A model generated the notes under the pieces. It had not been told where the DNA came from. It made no database searches and saw only the letters and a list, made by a program, of their open reading frames with translations. A DNA stretch of 59,980 nucleotides, taken from an uncultured Alphaproteobacteria bacterium (GTDB taxonomy: Bacteria > Pseudomonadota > Alphaproteobacteria > RF32 > CAG-239). The stretch spans positions 1-59,980 of the forward strand of contig CALXTU010000001.1 of assembly GCA_944391495.1 (NCBI GenBank). Reading direction: 5' to 3'. The position numbers were made by a program, and so were the translations under genes. The number at the start of each line of letters is the position of its first letter. Position 1 is the first letter of the stretch. Positions 17,961 to 26,973 of this stretch are shown in pieces.

Positions 17961-18929
17961 TTAAGTAATTTCGGTGACCGCGCGCAGGTTGCCGTCACGG
18001 TTTATTTGTACGACTCTCAATTTCTGCCGCATTTCTTCAATGGTTTTTTTGCGGTCAATCGTCGGATAGGTGTGCAAAATACGATCCGTAAATGCCTGAT
18101 AGGCGGCTTCGGAGCTTTCGGCGTGAATGGTTGCCAGGCAGTTGTCGTGTCCGGAGCCCATCAATTCCCAGATGGCACCGGCATTGCTGGTTGAAATCTC
18201 GCCGCCGATAATCGCATCCGGCGTAAAACGCACGACAAGGTCAATAACTTTGGCATAGGTCAGGGCATTGGTCTGCTCGGTACGCGACAACGTAATATGG
18301 ACGCGGTTTTTGTGCGGCACAATCAACTCGCGGGTATCTTCAATGGTCAAAATACGTTTGTTGATATCCAAAATCTTCAGCAAGTTGTTCAAAAAGGTCG
18401 TTTTTCCGGTTGAAGTGGCGCCGGAAACCAGAATATGATCACCGCGTTTAATGCTCAGCAGCAAACGCTCATACGGATCTTCCGGCTCTTTAATATCTTT
18501 CAGCGGATTGATTTTATGCAGCTTTTCGCCCTGCATCAGGCCATAATCGCCCAGGCCGAAGGCTACGTCATCGGCATGGACACGGATTGTCAGGGCAATG
18601 CCGCCGGTCAGGTCGTTATTGTCATACATAACGTTTTTGCCGCAGATTGCCGAAAAACGATGTTCACCGGGAATAGTCGCATAAACAACCGGGTTGCCCT
18701 GAACCGGATCAAACGGCAGTTCATAAGTGTTGGCGATGATATAAAGCAAATCCGTCAGATACTCCTTGCTTAATTTTTCGTCTTTATAAGCCGTCCAAGG
18801 ATATGCGCGTTTGCCGCGGAGACGAAGCCACACTTCTCCCGCGTGATTAATCGCCACTTCTTCAATTCCGTCCTGCTGATACCAGTAGGCAAGCGGCCGC
18901 AAAATCGATTCCAAGACAGTAAAACTCAT
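17961..18929 (-). CDS. virB11: VirB11-type T4SS traffic ATPase
   Basis: 322 residues, the usual length. An N-terminal domain (1-~130) is followed by the RecA-like ATPase with Walker A GATSTGKTT (170-178), an Asp-box region LTIEDTREL (194-202), a Walker-B-like PDAIIGGEI (237-245) and a His box CLATIHAES (264-272). VirB11 forms a hexamer under the inner membrane and drives substrate transfer and pilus assembly with VirB4. It is 11 bases after virB10 and last in its operon, the same order as virB10-virB11 elsewhere. The usual virD4 gene does not follow. Confidence 0.95.
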   Translation of the reverse strand: MSFTVLESILRPLAYWYQQDGIEEVAINHAGEVWLRLRGKRAYPWTAYKDEKLSKEYLTDLLYIIANTYELPFDPVQGNPVVYATIPGEHRFSAICGKNVMYDNNDLTGGIALTIRVHADDVAFGLGDYGLMQGEKLHKINPLKDIKEPEDPYERLLLSIKRGDHILVSGATSTGKTTFLNNLLKILDINKRILTIEDTRELIVPHKNRVHITLSRTEQTNALTYAKVIDLVVRFTPDAIIGGEISTSNAGAIWELMGSGHDNCLATIHAESSEAAYQAFTDRILHTYPTIDRKKTIEEMRQKLRVVQINRDGNLRAVTEIT

Positions 18930-18940
18930 ATTCTTACTCC

Positions 18941-21900
18941 CTAAAACAAAGCCGGAATGCTGTCGTTTCCCGATTCCGAAGATGCCCCGGAGGTTGTTCC
19001 AGCGGCCGGTGTTCCCGCAGCGGGAAGCGTGCCGGAGCTCGGCGGCGGAGGCGGCGCCAGCGTATTGCCAGTCTTCTTGGGCGCCGTATCAACAATCAAC
19101 GGCGGCGTTCCGGAACCGGCAGCCTCGACATCAACCTGATCGGGATCATAAACGACCTGGCTGCTTGAGGCTGCTTTGGCTACGTCTTCGCGGTTTTTCT
19201 GATCAACCGCCTGCTCGGTTTTAACATCATCAATTAAGACTTCAGGCTTTTGATATTTTTGCGACTCTTCGTTATCGCGCTCAATACTGCGCAACCACAA
19301 ATCCGTATTCGGATAAACAATAATGCGTGTTCCGGCCGGAATATATGTCATCGCCTTAACATCGGTCTTATCGGCCAAGATATCATCAAACAGAGATTCC
19401 ATATCGTCCAGGAAATTCTGGCGGGCATCATTGGCGGCCTGCTGTCTTGAGGTTTCAATTTCGCCGGCGGCATCATCGGCGGAAGCGATGAAATAGGAAG
19501 CGCCTGAAGTTAATACCGTGGTTACGACCGGCAGCGTATATTTCTTGAACAGCTGCTGATCAACATATCCCAAGGCACCGGCTCGGCCTTGCGCATCAGC
19601 GGTTTGTCCGGTAAAGACAAAGATTGAACCGTCCGGACGAATAAGACGTTCCCAACTGATTTGAACACGCGCAGATTCCGAAGTTGCCTCAGCAGCCGCC
19701 GTAATGCTGCCAAAGGTTCCGATTAAACGTGAACCGGCAGGAATAATTATGTTGCGGCCTTCTTCAGCATAGACATTACGCTCGACATAAGCGGTAATCG
19801 GCGCCGGATTATTGGTATCAATCGCCCGGGCAATAACCGCCGGAATCGGCTTATCCGAAAAAATCATCTCGCTCATATCAACGCGCCATGATGAAATAGA
19901 TTTCGGAATTCCCTGCTCCGACCAGTCTTTTTGATAGCCGTCAAAAGCCTCCTTACGGTATCCGGAACTGATTTTTCCGACGCTGATATTCTGCCGCCGC
20001 TGCTGCATTGCTGCATCAAGAGCGGCACGCCGGGTGGGATCATATCTTTCGCCGGGACCGTAGCCGCCGCCGGGACCCAGATTACCGGCCGGACCGTTGC
20101 CAACCCCATATGCTCCGCCCGGTCCGAATGTTCCGGCAGGGACAAAAACGCTGCCATCACTTTTTTTATCATCTTCATCAAAACCGAAATCTTCCGTTCC
20201 GATCAGATTACCTTCATCATCAATAATCAGACCGTCCGGCATCCGGTAGCCGATAATATTGCCCTTTTTATCTACAACGGTATCATTTTCCAGAATATCT
20301 CCCAGATATTCGCCGTCCGGTGTCAGAGCAATGCCTAATGACTTGTAATATTTGGAATCTTCAAGCAATTTCAATGCAGGAGAAACATCATCTTTAATCT
20401 TCGGTTCTTCGGTCGTCGAAGCAATAATTTCCGAACGATCAAACCACTTGCGTCCTATTCCGCCGATGACATTACCGTTGGCATCAACAGCATCACCGTT
20501 TTCATTCAACCGGGCGATAATTTTACCGTCCGGACCAATGATATTGCCGTCTTCATCAACATGGCCGATAATATTGCCGGCGGCATCATAAACCGGACGA
20601 CCGGCCGTCTTTTGGCCGATAATGTTACCGTCTAAATCGATGATATTGCCGTTTTCGTCCACCCTGCCGATAATATTACCGTCGGCATCTACCAGATTAC
20701 CGTTTTCATCAAGATAACCTATAAGATTGCCGTCGGCATCATAAACCGGCTGTCTGGTCGTCTTTTGCCCGATAATTTTACCGTCCGGACCAATGATGTT
20801 CCCGTTCTCATCTATTCGGCCAATAATATTACCATTGGCATCTACCAAATTACCATTTTCATCAAGATAGCCTATAAGATTGCCGTCCGCATCATAAACC
20901 GGCTGCCGCTTTTGCCCGGCACCCGCCGTTGAGCCATAGAACTGTAGGGGTGACGCCGTTGCAATCACTTCCGAATTTGCATTCAGGATTTTACCGTCCG
21001 GTGACAACTTGCCGACAACGTTGTTCAAATTATCCAGAACCTGTCCGTCCAGTTGCAAGTATCCCAACACCAGCCGCGCATTGTCGCGAATGTTGTAGTC
21101 CCGGTTGCCGCGGGCGACAACCTGACCGCCTTTTAAGACAAAGCCGCGATCAAAAGTGCCCAAATTTTGATTGGTAAAGCTGGAAACATCGCCATTGCGG
21201 CTGATGATACCGACAACTTTGTCATCTTGATCGTATACATAAAAATCATACAGCGCATAGCCTATTTTTTGTTTGTCGGACACAACATAGCCGTCAAAAT
21301 CAACCGTCCCTATTTCCTGCCCGACAGAATTGCGCACTTTGCCGTCTTGGGCAACATAACCTATAAATTTGTTGTCCAAACCGAAAGCCACTTTATATTT
21401 AAACAAGGTACCCAAGGGCAAGCCGGCATTGGAATTGACATTATCATTCGGCTGCTGGTAACCGATCAAACCGTTGTCGCGGTCAACAATCAGGCCGTTG
21501 AAAATACTGTAACCGATAATGCTTCCGTCAAAACCGATAACGGATTCAAACGCCGTGGCGGCGCCGATTAACGCATTGTCGGCATTGCGCAACTGCGAAC
21601 GGCGATTCAGACATCCTATGAACTCACCCCGTTCATTGCCGACTTTTCCGTCATAAGAGGTGAATCCGATAATTCTGCCGTTGAAGTCAATTACCGGTGT
21701 TTCCGGAACCGCATAGCCCAGCAGCGAACCGCTGTCGCTGATAACATTACCGTTTTCCAGCAATTTGCCTACATAAACACCGCGATAATTGTAAATTCCA
21801 CCGGAAGAACCGGTAACGCCGAGCAAAGCACATTTATCATCAATCACTCCGCGAAGCCCCGCCAAATATCCCGTTATAATGCCATTATTATCGGCGATCA

Positions 21901-23656
21901 GACCACGCGCCATAATTCTGCCGATTTTGGCGCCGGACGCATTGTTGATATTACCGGCATTATCGGCAAAACCCAACAGCGAACCGCTGAAGTCCAAAGC
22001 GGCGCTGGCAGTATAGCCCTGGCCGAGTTTCGGCATATAATTCAAATTCCCGGCGCCGATGTCACTGACACTGCCGTCCGGCAGAATTTTAGCCACGGAC
22101 TTAAAAGATTTATTCATTAAAAAGTTTTCATCGCTCAGCAACCCGATGTTTTGACCGTCAGACGTCAAAGCCACATTTTGACGGACCGGCGAAGCAATCA
22201 ACTGGTTTTGAGGATTTAAAACATAACCGGCGCCGAGTATGCGTCCCAATTCGGCTCCCGAAGCCGTCCGTGCGCGACCGTTGAGCCCGACATAAGAAGA
22301 TACCGTACCAAACGGCGTGTAAAGAGGAGAAATATCCAGCGCACGGCCGACTATTGCCCCCGATTGACCAAAAACATAACCCAACGGAGAAACGGCCAAT
22401 TTTTCGCCTTTGTTATCAATGGCCGAGGATATACCGCTTATTCCGAGAAAAGCTCCGTCCGACGCGTAAACGGCTTTTGATTTCAGCACGCTGCCGATGG
22501 CCACTCCCGATAAGTTATAGGCCGTTGAGCCGATCATATAGCCGATTGTCGTTCCGTTCAGCATGATAACCGAACCGTTGCTCAGGGCATGGCCCTTGAG
22601 TTCTCCTTTATAGTCAAAAACCGGACCGGTTGAAATCAAATTGCCGATAACATTGCCGGCCGCATCGGTAATCTGCCCGCGGGCCGCCGCCAAACCGTTT
22701 GAGGCTGTTCCCTTGGCCAAATTGCCGTCCGGGAGCAGGCGTCCCAGATAGCGGCCGTTCAAATCCGTAGCCGTGGCGGCCAAATCAACCGACCGGCCGA
22801 CAACGGCGCCGCCGATATCCGAAATCATTCCGTCGGCACGAAACCGACCGACGACTTTATTGTTGTTGACGACCTCTCCGTTATAACTTACCAAACCGAG
22901 ATAAAAACCGCTGTTGTCAAACGCATAGCCCGACGAAACCGTTTTACCGATAATCTCGCCGGCATCATTATAAACAAAACCATTGGCCTTTATCCGACCG
23001 ATAACTTCCGAATTAAAATCCGTCACCTCACCGCCGGGAACCACACTGCCGATAAAATCGCCGGACAATGACACAACCATTTTGGAAGAAATCAACCGGC
23101 CGTCCAAAATATAGTCATTGCCCACCTGACGATACGCATAACCGTCCGGTGTCACAATGCCGATCTGCTGGCCGCTCAAACTGGTATACAAACCGTCGCC
23201 GGTAATACGACCGGCAATGCCGCCTTCATCATTATAAACCAACCCCGGAAATATCACCTGGCCAAGAATATCAAAATAATCGTTTACAACCAAGCCGGAA
23301 GGCAGTGCCCGTCCCAAGGTCTGTCCGGCGGCACTGCGGACGATGCCGTCGCTGCCGACTTTGCCCAGAAAACGGGCATCATTGCCAATTGCCACACCCT
23401 GCGGTACGACGCCGCCGATTAACCGGCCGTCGGCATCAATAATCAAGCTGTCTGCCGTGACATTACCCAGCAGCCGGTTATCAAAACTGACCACTTTGCC
23501 GTCCGGAATAACTTTGCCCAGAGGTTCGCCGTTGAAATTAATCGCCGTGATTTCCTGCGCCCGGGCCGGTGAGCCGATAAACAACAGCGCCGCCGCCAGC
23601 AAACATCTGACGGCAGACAAACCCAAACACGCTGTTATCTTTTTGACTGCTTTCAT
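18941..23656 (-). CDS. virB10: VirB10/TrbI-type core protein with a very long beta-repeat region
   Basis: 1571 residues against about 400 for a normal VirB10. It starts with a cleavable-looking signal peptide (GSPARAQ, ~34) rather than a retained membrane anchor. Residues ~35-1150 are dozens of degenerate 16-20-residue units of the form (V/I)xDxxGxxIGxVxxDG; the most regular ones (about 920-1060) are near-identical even in DNA. The last ~400 residues are the VirB10 barrel domain (APITAYVERNVYAEEGRNII, PAGSRLIGTFG, RVQISWERLIRPDGS). They are followed by a Pro/Gly/Thr-rich tail. VirB10 spans the envelope and contributes the outer-membrane pore. Here the anchor seems to be supplied by the preceding gene, which has the same repeats. 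Confidence 0.9.
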   Translation of the reverse strand: MKAVKKITACLGLSAVRCLLAAALLFIGSPARAQEITAINFNGEPLGKVIPDGKVVSFDNRLLGNVTADSLIIDADGRLIGGVVPQGVAIGNDARFLGKVGSDGIVRSAAGQTLGRALPSGLVVNDYFDILGQVIFPGLVYNDEGGIAGRITGDGLYTSLSGQQIGIVTPDGYAYRQVGNDYILDGRLISSKMVVSLSGDFIGSVVPGGEVTDFNSEVIGRIKANGFVYNDAGEIIGKTVSSGYAFDNSGFYLGLVSYNGEVVNNNKVVGRFRADGMISDIGGAVVGRSVDLAATATDLNGRYLGRLLPDGNLAKGTASNGLAAARGQITDAAGNVIGNLISTGPVFDYKGELKGHALSNGSVIMLNGTTIGYMIGSTAYNLSGVAIGSVLKSKAVYASDGAFLGISGISSAIDNKGEKLAVSPLGYVFGQSGAIVGRALDISPLYTPFGTVSSYVGLNGRARTASGAELGRILGAGYVLNPQNQLIASPVRQNVALTSDGQNIGLLSDENFLMNKSFKSVAKILPDGSVSDIGAGNLNYMPKLGQGYTASAALDFSGSLLGFADNAGNINNASGAKIGRIMARGLIADNNGIITGYLAGLRGVIDDKCALLGVTGSSGGIYNYRGVYVGKLLENGNVISDSGSLLGYAVPETPVIDFNGRIIGFTSYDGKVGNERGEFIGCLNRRSQLRNADNALIGAATAFESVIGFDGSIIGYSIFNGLIVDRDNGLIGYQQPNDNVNSNAGLPLGTLFKYKVAFGLDNKFIGYVAQDGKVRNSVGQEIGTVDFDGYVVSDKQKIGYALYDFYVYDQDDKVVGIISRNGDVSSFTNQNLGTFDRGFVLKGGQVVARGNRDYNIRDNARLVLGYLQLDGQVLDNLNNVVGKLSPDGKILNANSEVIATASPLQFYGSTAGAGQKRQPVYDADGNLIGYLDENGNLVDANGNIIGRIDENGNIIGPDGKIIGQKTTRQPVYDADGNLIGYLDENGNLVDADGNIIGRVDENGNIIDLDGNIIGQKTAGRPVYDAAGNIIGHVDEDGNIIGPDGKIIARLNENGDAVDANGNVIGGIGRKWFDRSEIIASTTEEPKIKDDVSPALKLLEDSKYYKSLGIALTPDGEYLGDILENDTVVDKKGNIIGYRMPDGLIIDDEGNLIGTEDFGFDEDDKKSDGSVFVPAGTFGPGGAYGVGNGPAGNLGPGGGYGPGERYDPTRRAALDAAMQQRRQNISVGKISSGYRKEAFDGYQKDWSEQGIPKSISSWRVDMSEMIFSDKPIPAVIARAIDTNNPAPITAYVERNVYAEEGRNIIIPAGSRLIGTFGSITAAAEATSESARVQISWERLIRPDGSIFVFTGQTADAQGRAGALGYVDQQLFKKYTLPVVTTVLTSGASYFIASADDAAGEIETSRQQAANDARQNFLDDMESLFDDILADKTDVKAMTYIPAGTRIIVYPNTDLWLRSIERDNEESQKYQKPEVLIDDVKTEQAVDQKNREDVAKAASSSQVVYDPDQVDVEAAGSGTPPLIVDTAPKKTGNTLAPPPPPSSGTLPAAGTPAAGTTSGASSESGNDSIPALF

Positions 23657-23659
23657 TTA

Positions 23660-26600
23660 CTAATTCCTTCGGTTTTTGGCCACTTCACCCAAAACATACC
23701 CCGATACTTTTTTATCCAGATCAATAAATGATCCGTTATTTTTGACATAACCGATATTATTGCCGGCAACATCTATTACGCTGCCGTCGTGCGCCAGCCG
23801 GCCTTTATATTGCCCGTCATTACCCAAGATGGTCGCCCCGATCGGATAAACGCGTCCCAAGATACGGTCATTAAAATCAATCGCCAGTCCGCCGGACAAA
23901 ACTCTACCGATTATAGTAGCATCTTTGCCGATAATTTTACCATCAAAATTTACATAACCCACAACTTTATCATCATTAGAAATAATAATATCGCCAAAAA
24001 CTTTTTCACCGATCAGTTTGCCGGAGACACTCAAAACATTTCCGTCAGGCAATACTTTGCCCAGCGAGACGCCCTCTGGACTGGCCACGCTGCCGTCCGG
24101 TGCAACCGCGCCGATGATATTGCCGCCAAAATCAATGACAAATCCCGGCCACAGTAAATTAAGATTTTTATCGCTGCTGCCGCCCGGCAATACCGCGGTT
24201 ATAATCTGACCGTTTAAATCCACGACATCGCCCAGCGAATTTAACAAGCCTTTATAATTTCCCATGGCATCAATCATTATTCCCTCGGGAATAACCTCGC
24301 CGACAACCTCTTTCCGGGTATTTAACACCTTTCGGTCATGCGTTGCCGAAGCAACAACCTTCCCTTCGAGATCAAGCACACGGCCGTCTGCCGCAGCATA
24401 GCCGATGTAAGAACCGTCATACCCGATTGCCGCACCTTTGGTAACAACGGCTCCCTGATATTCACCGCGCTGATTAAAGAATTCTCCTTTGGCATTAACC
24501 TTACCCAAGCTGTCGCCGTAGCGGCTGAAAACCGCCCCGCCGTCAACGGCCACACCGATAACCCGCCCTTGTAAATCCATGACTTCGCCGGCCGGAGAAA
24601 CCGCGCCGAAAATATTGTTATAGGAACTCAGGCCGCCGTTTTTGAGTACACCCTGCGCAACACCTTTGCTGTCATACACCTGCCCGTCGGGGAACAGACG
24701 TCCTATGATCTTTCCGTCCGAGCCGACAACCGTTGTCTGCGACGGCACGGCGACACCCAGAATTTTATTATTCTCATCAAGAACCAGATTATTGGCCGAT
24801 AACGATGCCGACGGCCGGCCGTAAATACGCACTTTGGCCTTATTGTCCACCCGGTTAATATATTCGCCGGACGATGAATAGGCATAACGCTCACCCAAAG
24901 CCCTGCCGATATACACGCCTTTGCTGTTGAAAACATCTCCCAACAAACCGACACAGCCGACGGGCAGCTTGGCCTCATTAATGACGATATTATTCATATT
25001 GATTTCGCCAAGATATTTGCCGTTTAGGTCTACCGCGGTGCCGGTGCGTCCCACCGAGCCGATAAATTCGCCTTTTTCATTCAAAACGCTGCCATCCGGA
25101 TTAACGCAGCCGACATAACGATTGTTCAAATCTTTAACAATTCCGGCATTATCCACCGTTCCCAGAAAATTACATTCATTATCAAAAACGCGTCCGGTTT
25201 TCAGCGTCTCGCCGATGTAGCGTCCTTCGGCGTCCAGAACTATACCTTCCGGCGTTATTTTATAATTTGTTTCCTCATTGCCCTTTTTGATTTTGCCATC
25301 TTTATCAAGATAGCCTATCCGGTTGCAACCGTAACCGATAATGCTGCCGGCGCGGACCATTTTGGCCACGACTTTTGAACCGCTGGCATCTTTGACCAAG
25401 CCGTTGGGCAGCGCTCTGCCGACGACCTGTTTTTTGTCGTTTTCAATCGAACCGTCATTCTGCAACTCCCCGAGCAGCGTTCCCTGGGGCGTGACGGCAA
25501 TTTTATCAAAAGCGACCAGACGGCCGACGATATTACCATCCTCATCAAAAACAATTTCTTCACCGGCATAGCCGATAACATTACCGTCCAAATCAACAAC
25601 CGTGCCGTCCGGAAGCATTTTGCCGATAATATTACCATTGGCATCCACCAAGTTACCGTTTTCGTCAATATAGCCGATGATGTTGCCGTTGGCATCATAC
25701 GCCACGCGCAATTTTTTGCCGGCAAGCGGCGAATCTTTGGCAATAACATTACCGTTTTCATCGACATAGCCTATGGTGTCACCGTTGGCATTAACAACAC
25801 TGCCGTCCGGCAGAACAACCCCGAGGACATTACCGTTTTCATCAACAGCGACGCGTCCCGGTTTGGTTACGGAGCCGATAACATTGCCGTTTAAGTCAAC
25901 AACGGTGCCGTCGGGCAAAACCCGGCCGATAACATTGCCGTTTAAGTCAACAACGGTGCCGTCAGGCAAAACCCGGCCGATAACATTGCCGTTTTCATCA
26001 TAGACAAATCCGGTTTCAACGGCACGGCCGATGACATTACCGTCCATATCGACGACCGTGCCGTCCGGAAGCATACGACCGATAACATTGCCGTTTAAGT
26101 CAACGACGGAACCGTCCGGATTGACATAACCGATTAAGTTTCCGAATTCATCGTAGACGGCGCGGCGGTTTTCGGCAACGCCCAAAACATTGCCGTTTTC
26201 ATCAAGAATCAGACCATCAGGGCCGACACGGCCGATAATATTGCCGTTGGCATCGCGGACATAGCCGTCTTCATCGATTGTTCCGATTATTTTACCGTCC
26301 GGTCCGATAGCATAACGAACAGCCTTGCTGTTTTGGGCGCCGGCGGCAGCCTCTCCCGGCAAGGGCTCACAATAATTACACTCTTCCTTAGTAACCGCCG
26401 TTCCGGTAACCGGGACTTTGGCAGCCTTGACACTGTCTTTGCCTAAATTCAATTCATGCCAGGAAACAATAAAGTTATTCTGAACGTTTCCGGCCACAAC
26501 CGGCGCCCAGCTCATGGTGATATGACAGGTTTTATCACCGGTCAACGTTAACCCGGAGCAATTGTCATTAAACTTGAATCCGGCGGCCGGCGGTTCGGCC

Positions 26601-26965
26601 AATTCGACGGAAACAATATTAACGGACGCCTTGCCGTTGGTTCCGAGCGTCAAAACATTTTTAGCCTCCGTTCCCAGAACAACCTCACCCATCGGCACGG
26701 GATCCGGCGTTGTCGTCAGCGGAATTTCGCCTTCCATTGTCGAAAATTCAATACTTTGCGTGGCGGTGGTCGTCGGAATGTCGCCGAACACATCGGCATT
26801 GTCCGTAAAAACCGGTTCTTCATACTCGGCAATGTTATCACCGCTTTTAATCAACAGAACCAACCCGAAAATGAAAATCAATAAAGAGGAAAGACCAATC
26901 ATCAAAATGATGGTATTGGTCTTTTTGACATATTTTTCGGAATGCGTTAAAGGTTCTTTGGTCAT
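23660..26965 (-). CDS. Inner-membrane-anchored beta-repeat protein, companion of VirB10
   Basis: 1101 residues from the ATG at 26965; an earlier ATG at 27028 would overlap virB9 by 55 bases. It has a basic cytoplasmic N terminus and one membrane span (about 20-42, TIILMIGLSSLLIFIFGLVLL). An Ig-like/ASH-type beta domain follows (about 80-190, with ...CHITMSWAPVVAGNVQNNF). Then ~880 residues are the same GNVIGRVLPDGTVVDLN-type repeats as in VirB10. No VirB10 barrel domain is present. It stops four bases before virB10 begins. The pair looks like a VirB10 whose inner-membrane half and outer-membrane half are separate proteins that could join through their repeats (inference). Confidence 0.8.
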   Translation of the reverse strand: MTKEPLTHSEKYVKKTNTIILMIGLSSLLIFIFGLVLLIKSGDNIAEYEEPVFTDNADVFGDIPTTTATQSIEFSTMEGEIPLTTTPDPVPMGEVVLGTEAKNVLTLGTNGKASVNIVSVELAEPPAAGFKFNDNCSGLTLTGDKTCHITMSWAPVVAGNVQNNFIVSWHELNLGKDSVKAAKVPVTGTAVTKEECNYCEPLPGEAAAGAQNSKAVRYAIGPDGKIIGTIDEDGYVRDANGNIIGRVGPDGLILDENGNVLGVAENRRAVYDEFGNLIGYVNPDGSVVDLNGNVIGRMLPDGTVVDMDGNVIGRAVETGFVYDENGNVIGRVLPDGTVVDLNGNVIGRVLPDGTVVDLNGNVIGSVTKPGRVAVDENGNVLGVVLPDGSVVNANGDTIGYVDENGNVIAKDSPLAGKKLRVAYDANGNIIGYIDENGNLVDANGNIIGKMLPDGTVVDLDGNVIGYAGEEIVFDEDGNIVGRLVAFDKIAVTPQGTLLGELQNDGSIENDKKQVVGRALPNGLVKDASGSKVVAKMVRAGSIIGYGCNRIGYLDKDGKIKKGNEETNYKITPEGIVLDAEGRYIGETLKTGRVFDNECNFLGTVDNAGIVKDLNNRYVGCVNPDGSVLNEKGEFIGSVGRTGTAVDLNGKYLGEINMNNIVINEAKLPVGCVGLLGDVFNSKGVYIGRALGERYAYSSSGEYINRVDNKAKVRIYGRPSASLSANNLVLDENNKILGVAVPSQTTVVGSDGKIIGRLFPDGQVYDSKGVAQGVLKNGGLSSYNNIFGAVSPAGEVMDLQGRVIGVAVDGGAVFSRYGDSLGKVNAKGEFFNQRGEYQGAVVTKGAAIGYDGSYIGYAAADGRVLDLEGKVVASATHDRKVLNTRKEVVGEVIPEGIMIDAMGNYKGLLNSLGDVVDLNGQIITAVLPGGSSDKNLNLLWPGFVIDFGGNIIGAVAPDGSVASPEGVSLGKVLPDGNVLSVSGKLIGEKVFGDIIISNDDKVVGYVNFDGKIIGKDATIIGRVLSGGLAIDFNDRILGRVYPIGATILGNDGQYKGRLAHDGSVIDVAGNNIGYVKNNGSFIDLDKKVSGYVLGEVAKNRRN

Positions 26966-26973
26966 TTTATTTT

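Noticed and set aside
25590..26300. Regularly spaced DNA repeats resembling a CRISPR array
   Set aside because: The repeats keep a single reading frame, have no unique spacers of constant length, and encode the protein repeat GNVIGRVLPDGTVVDLN.
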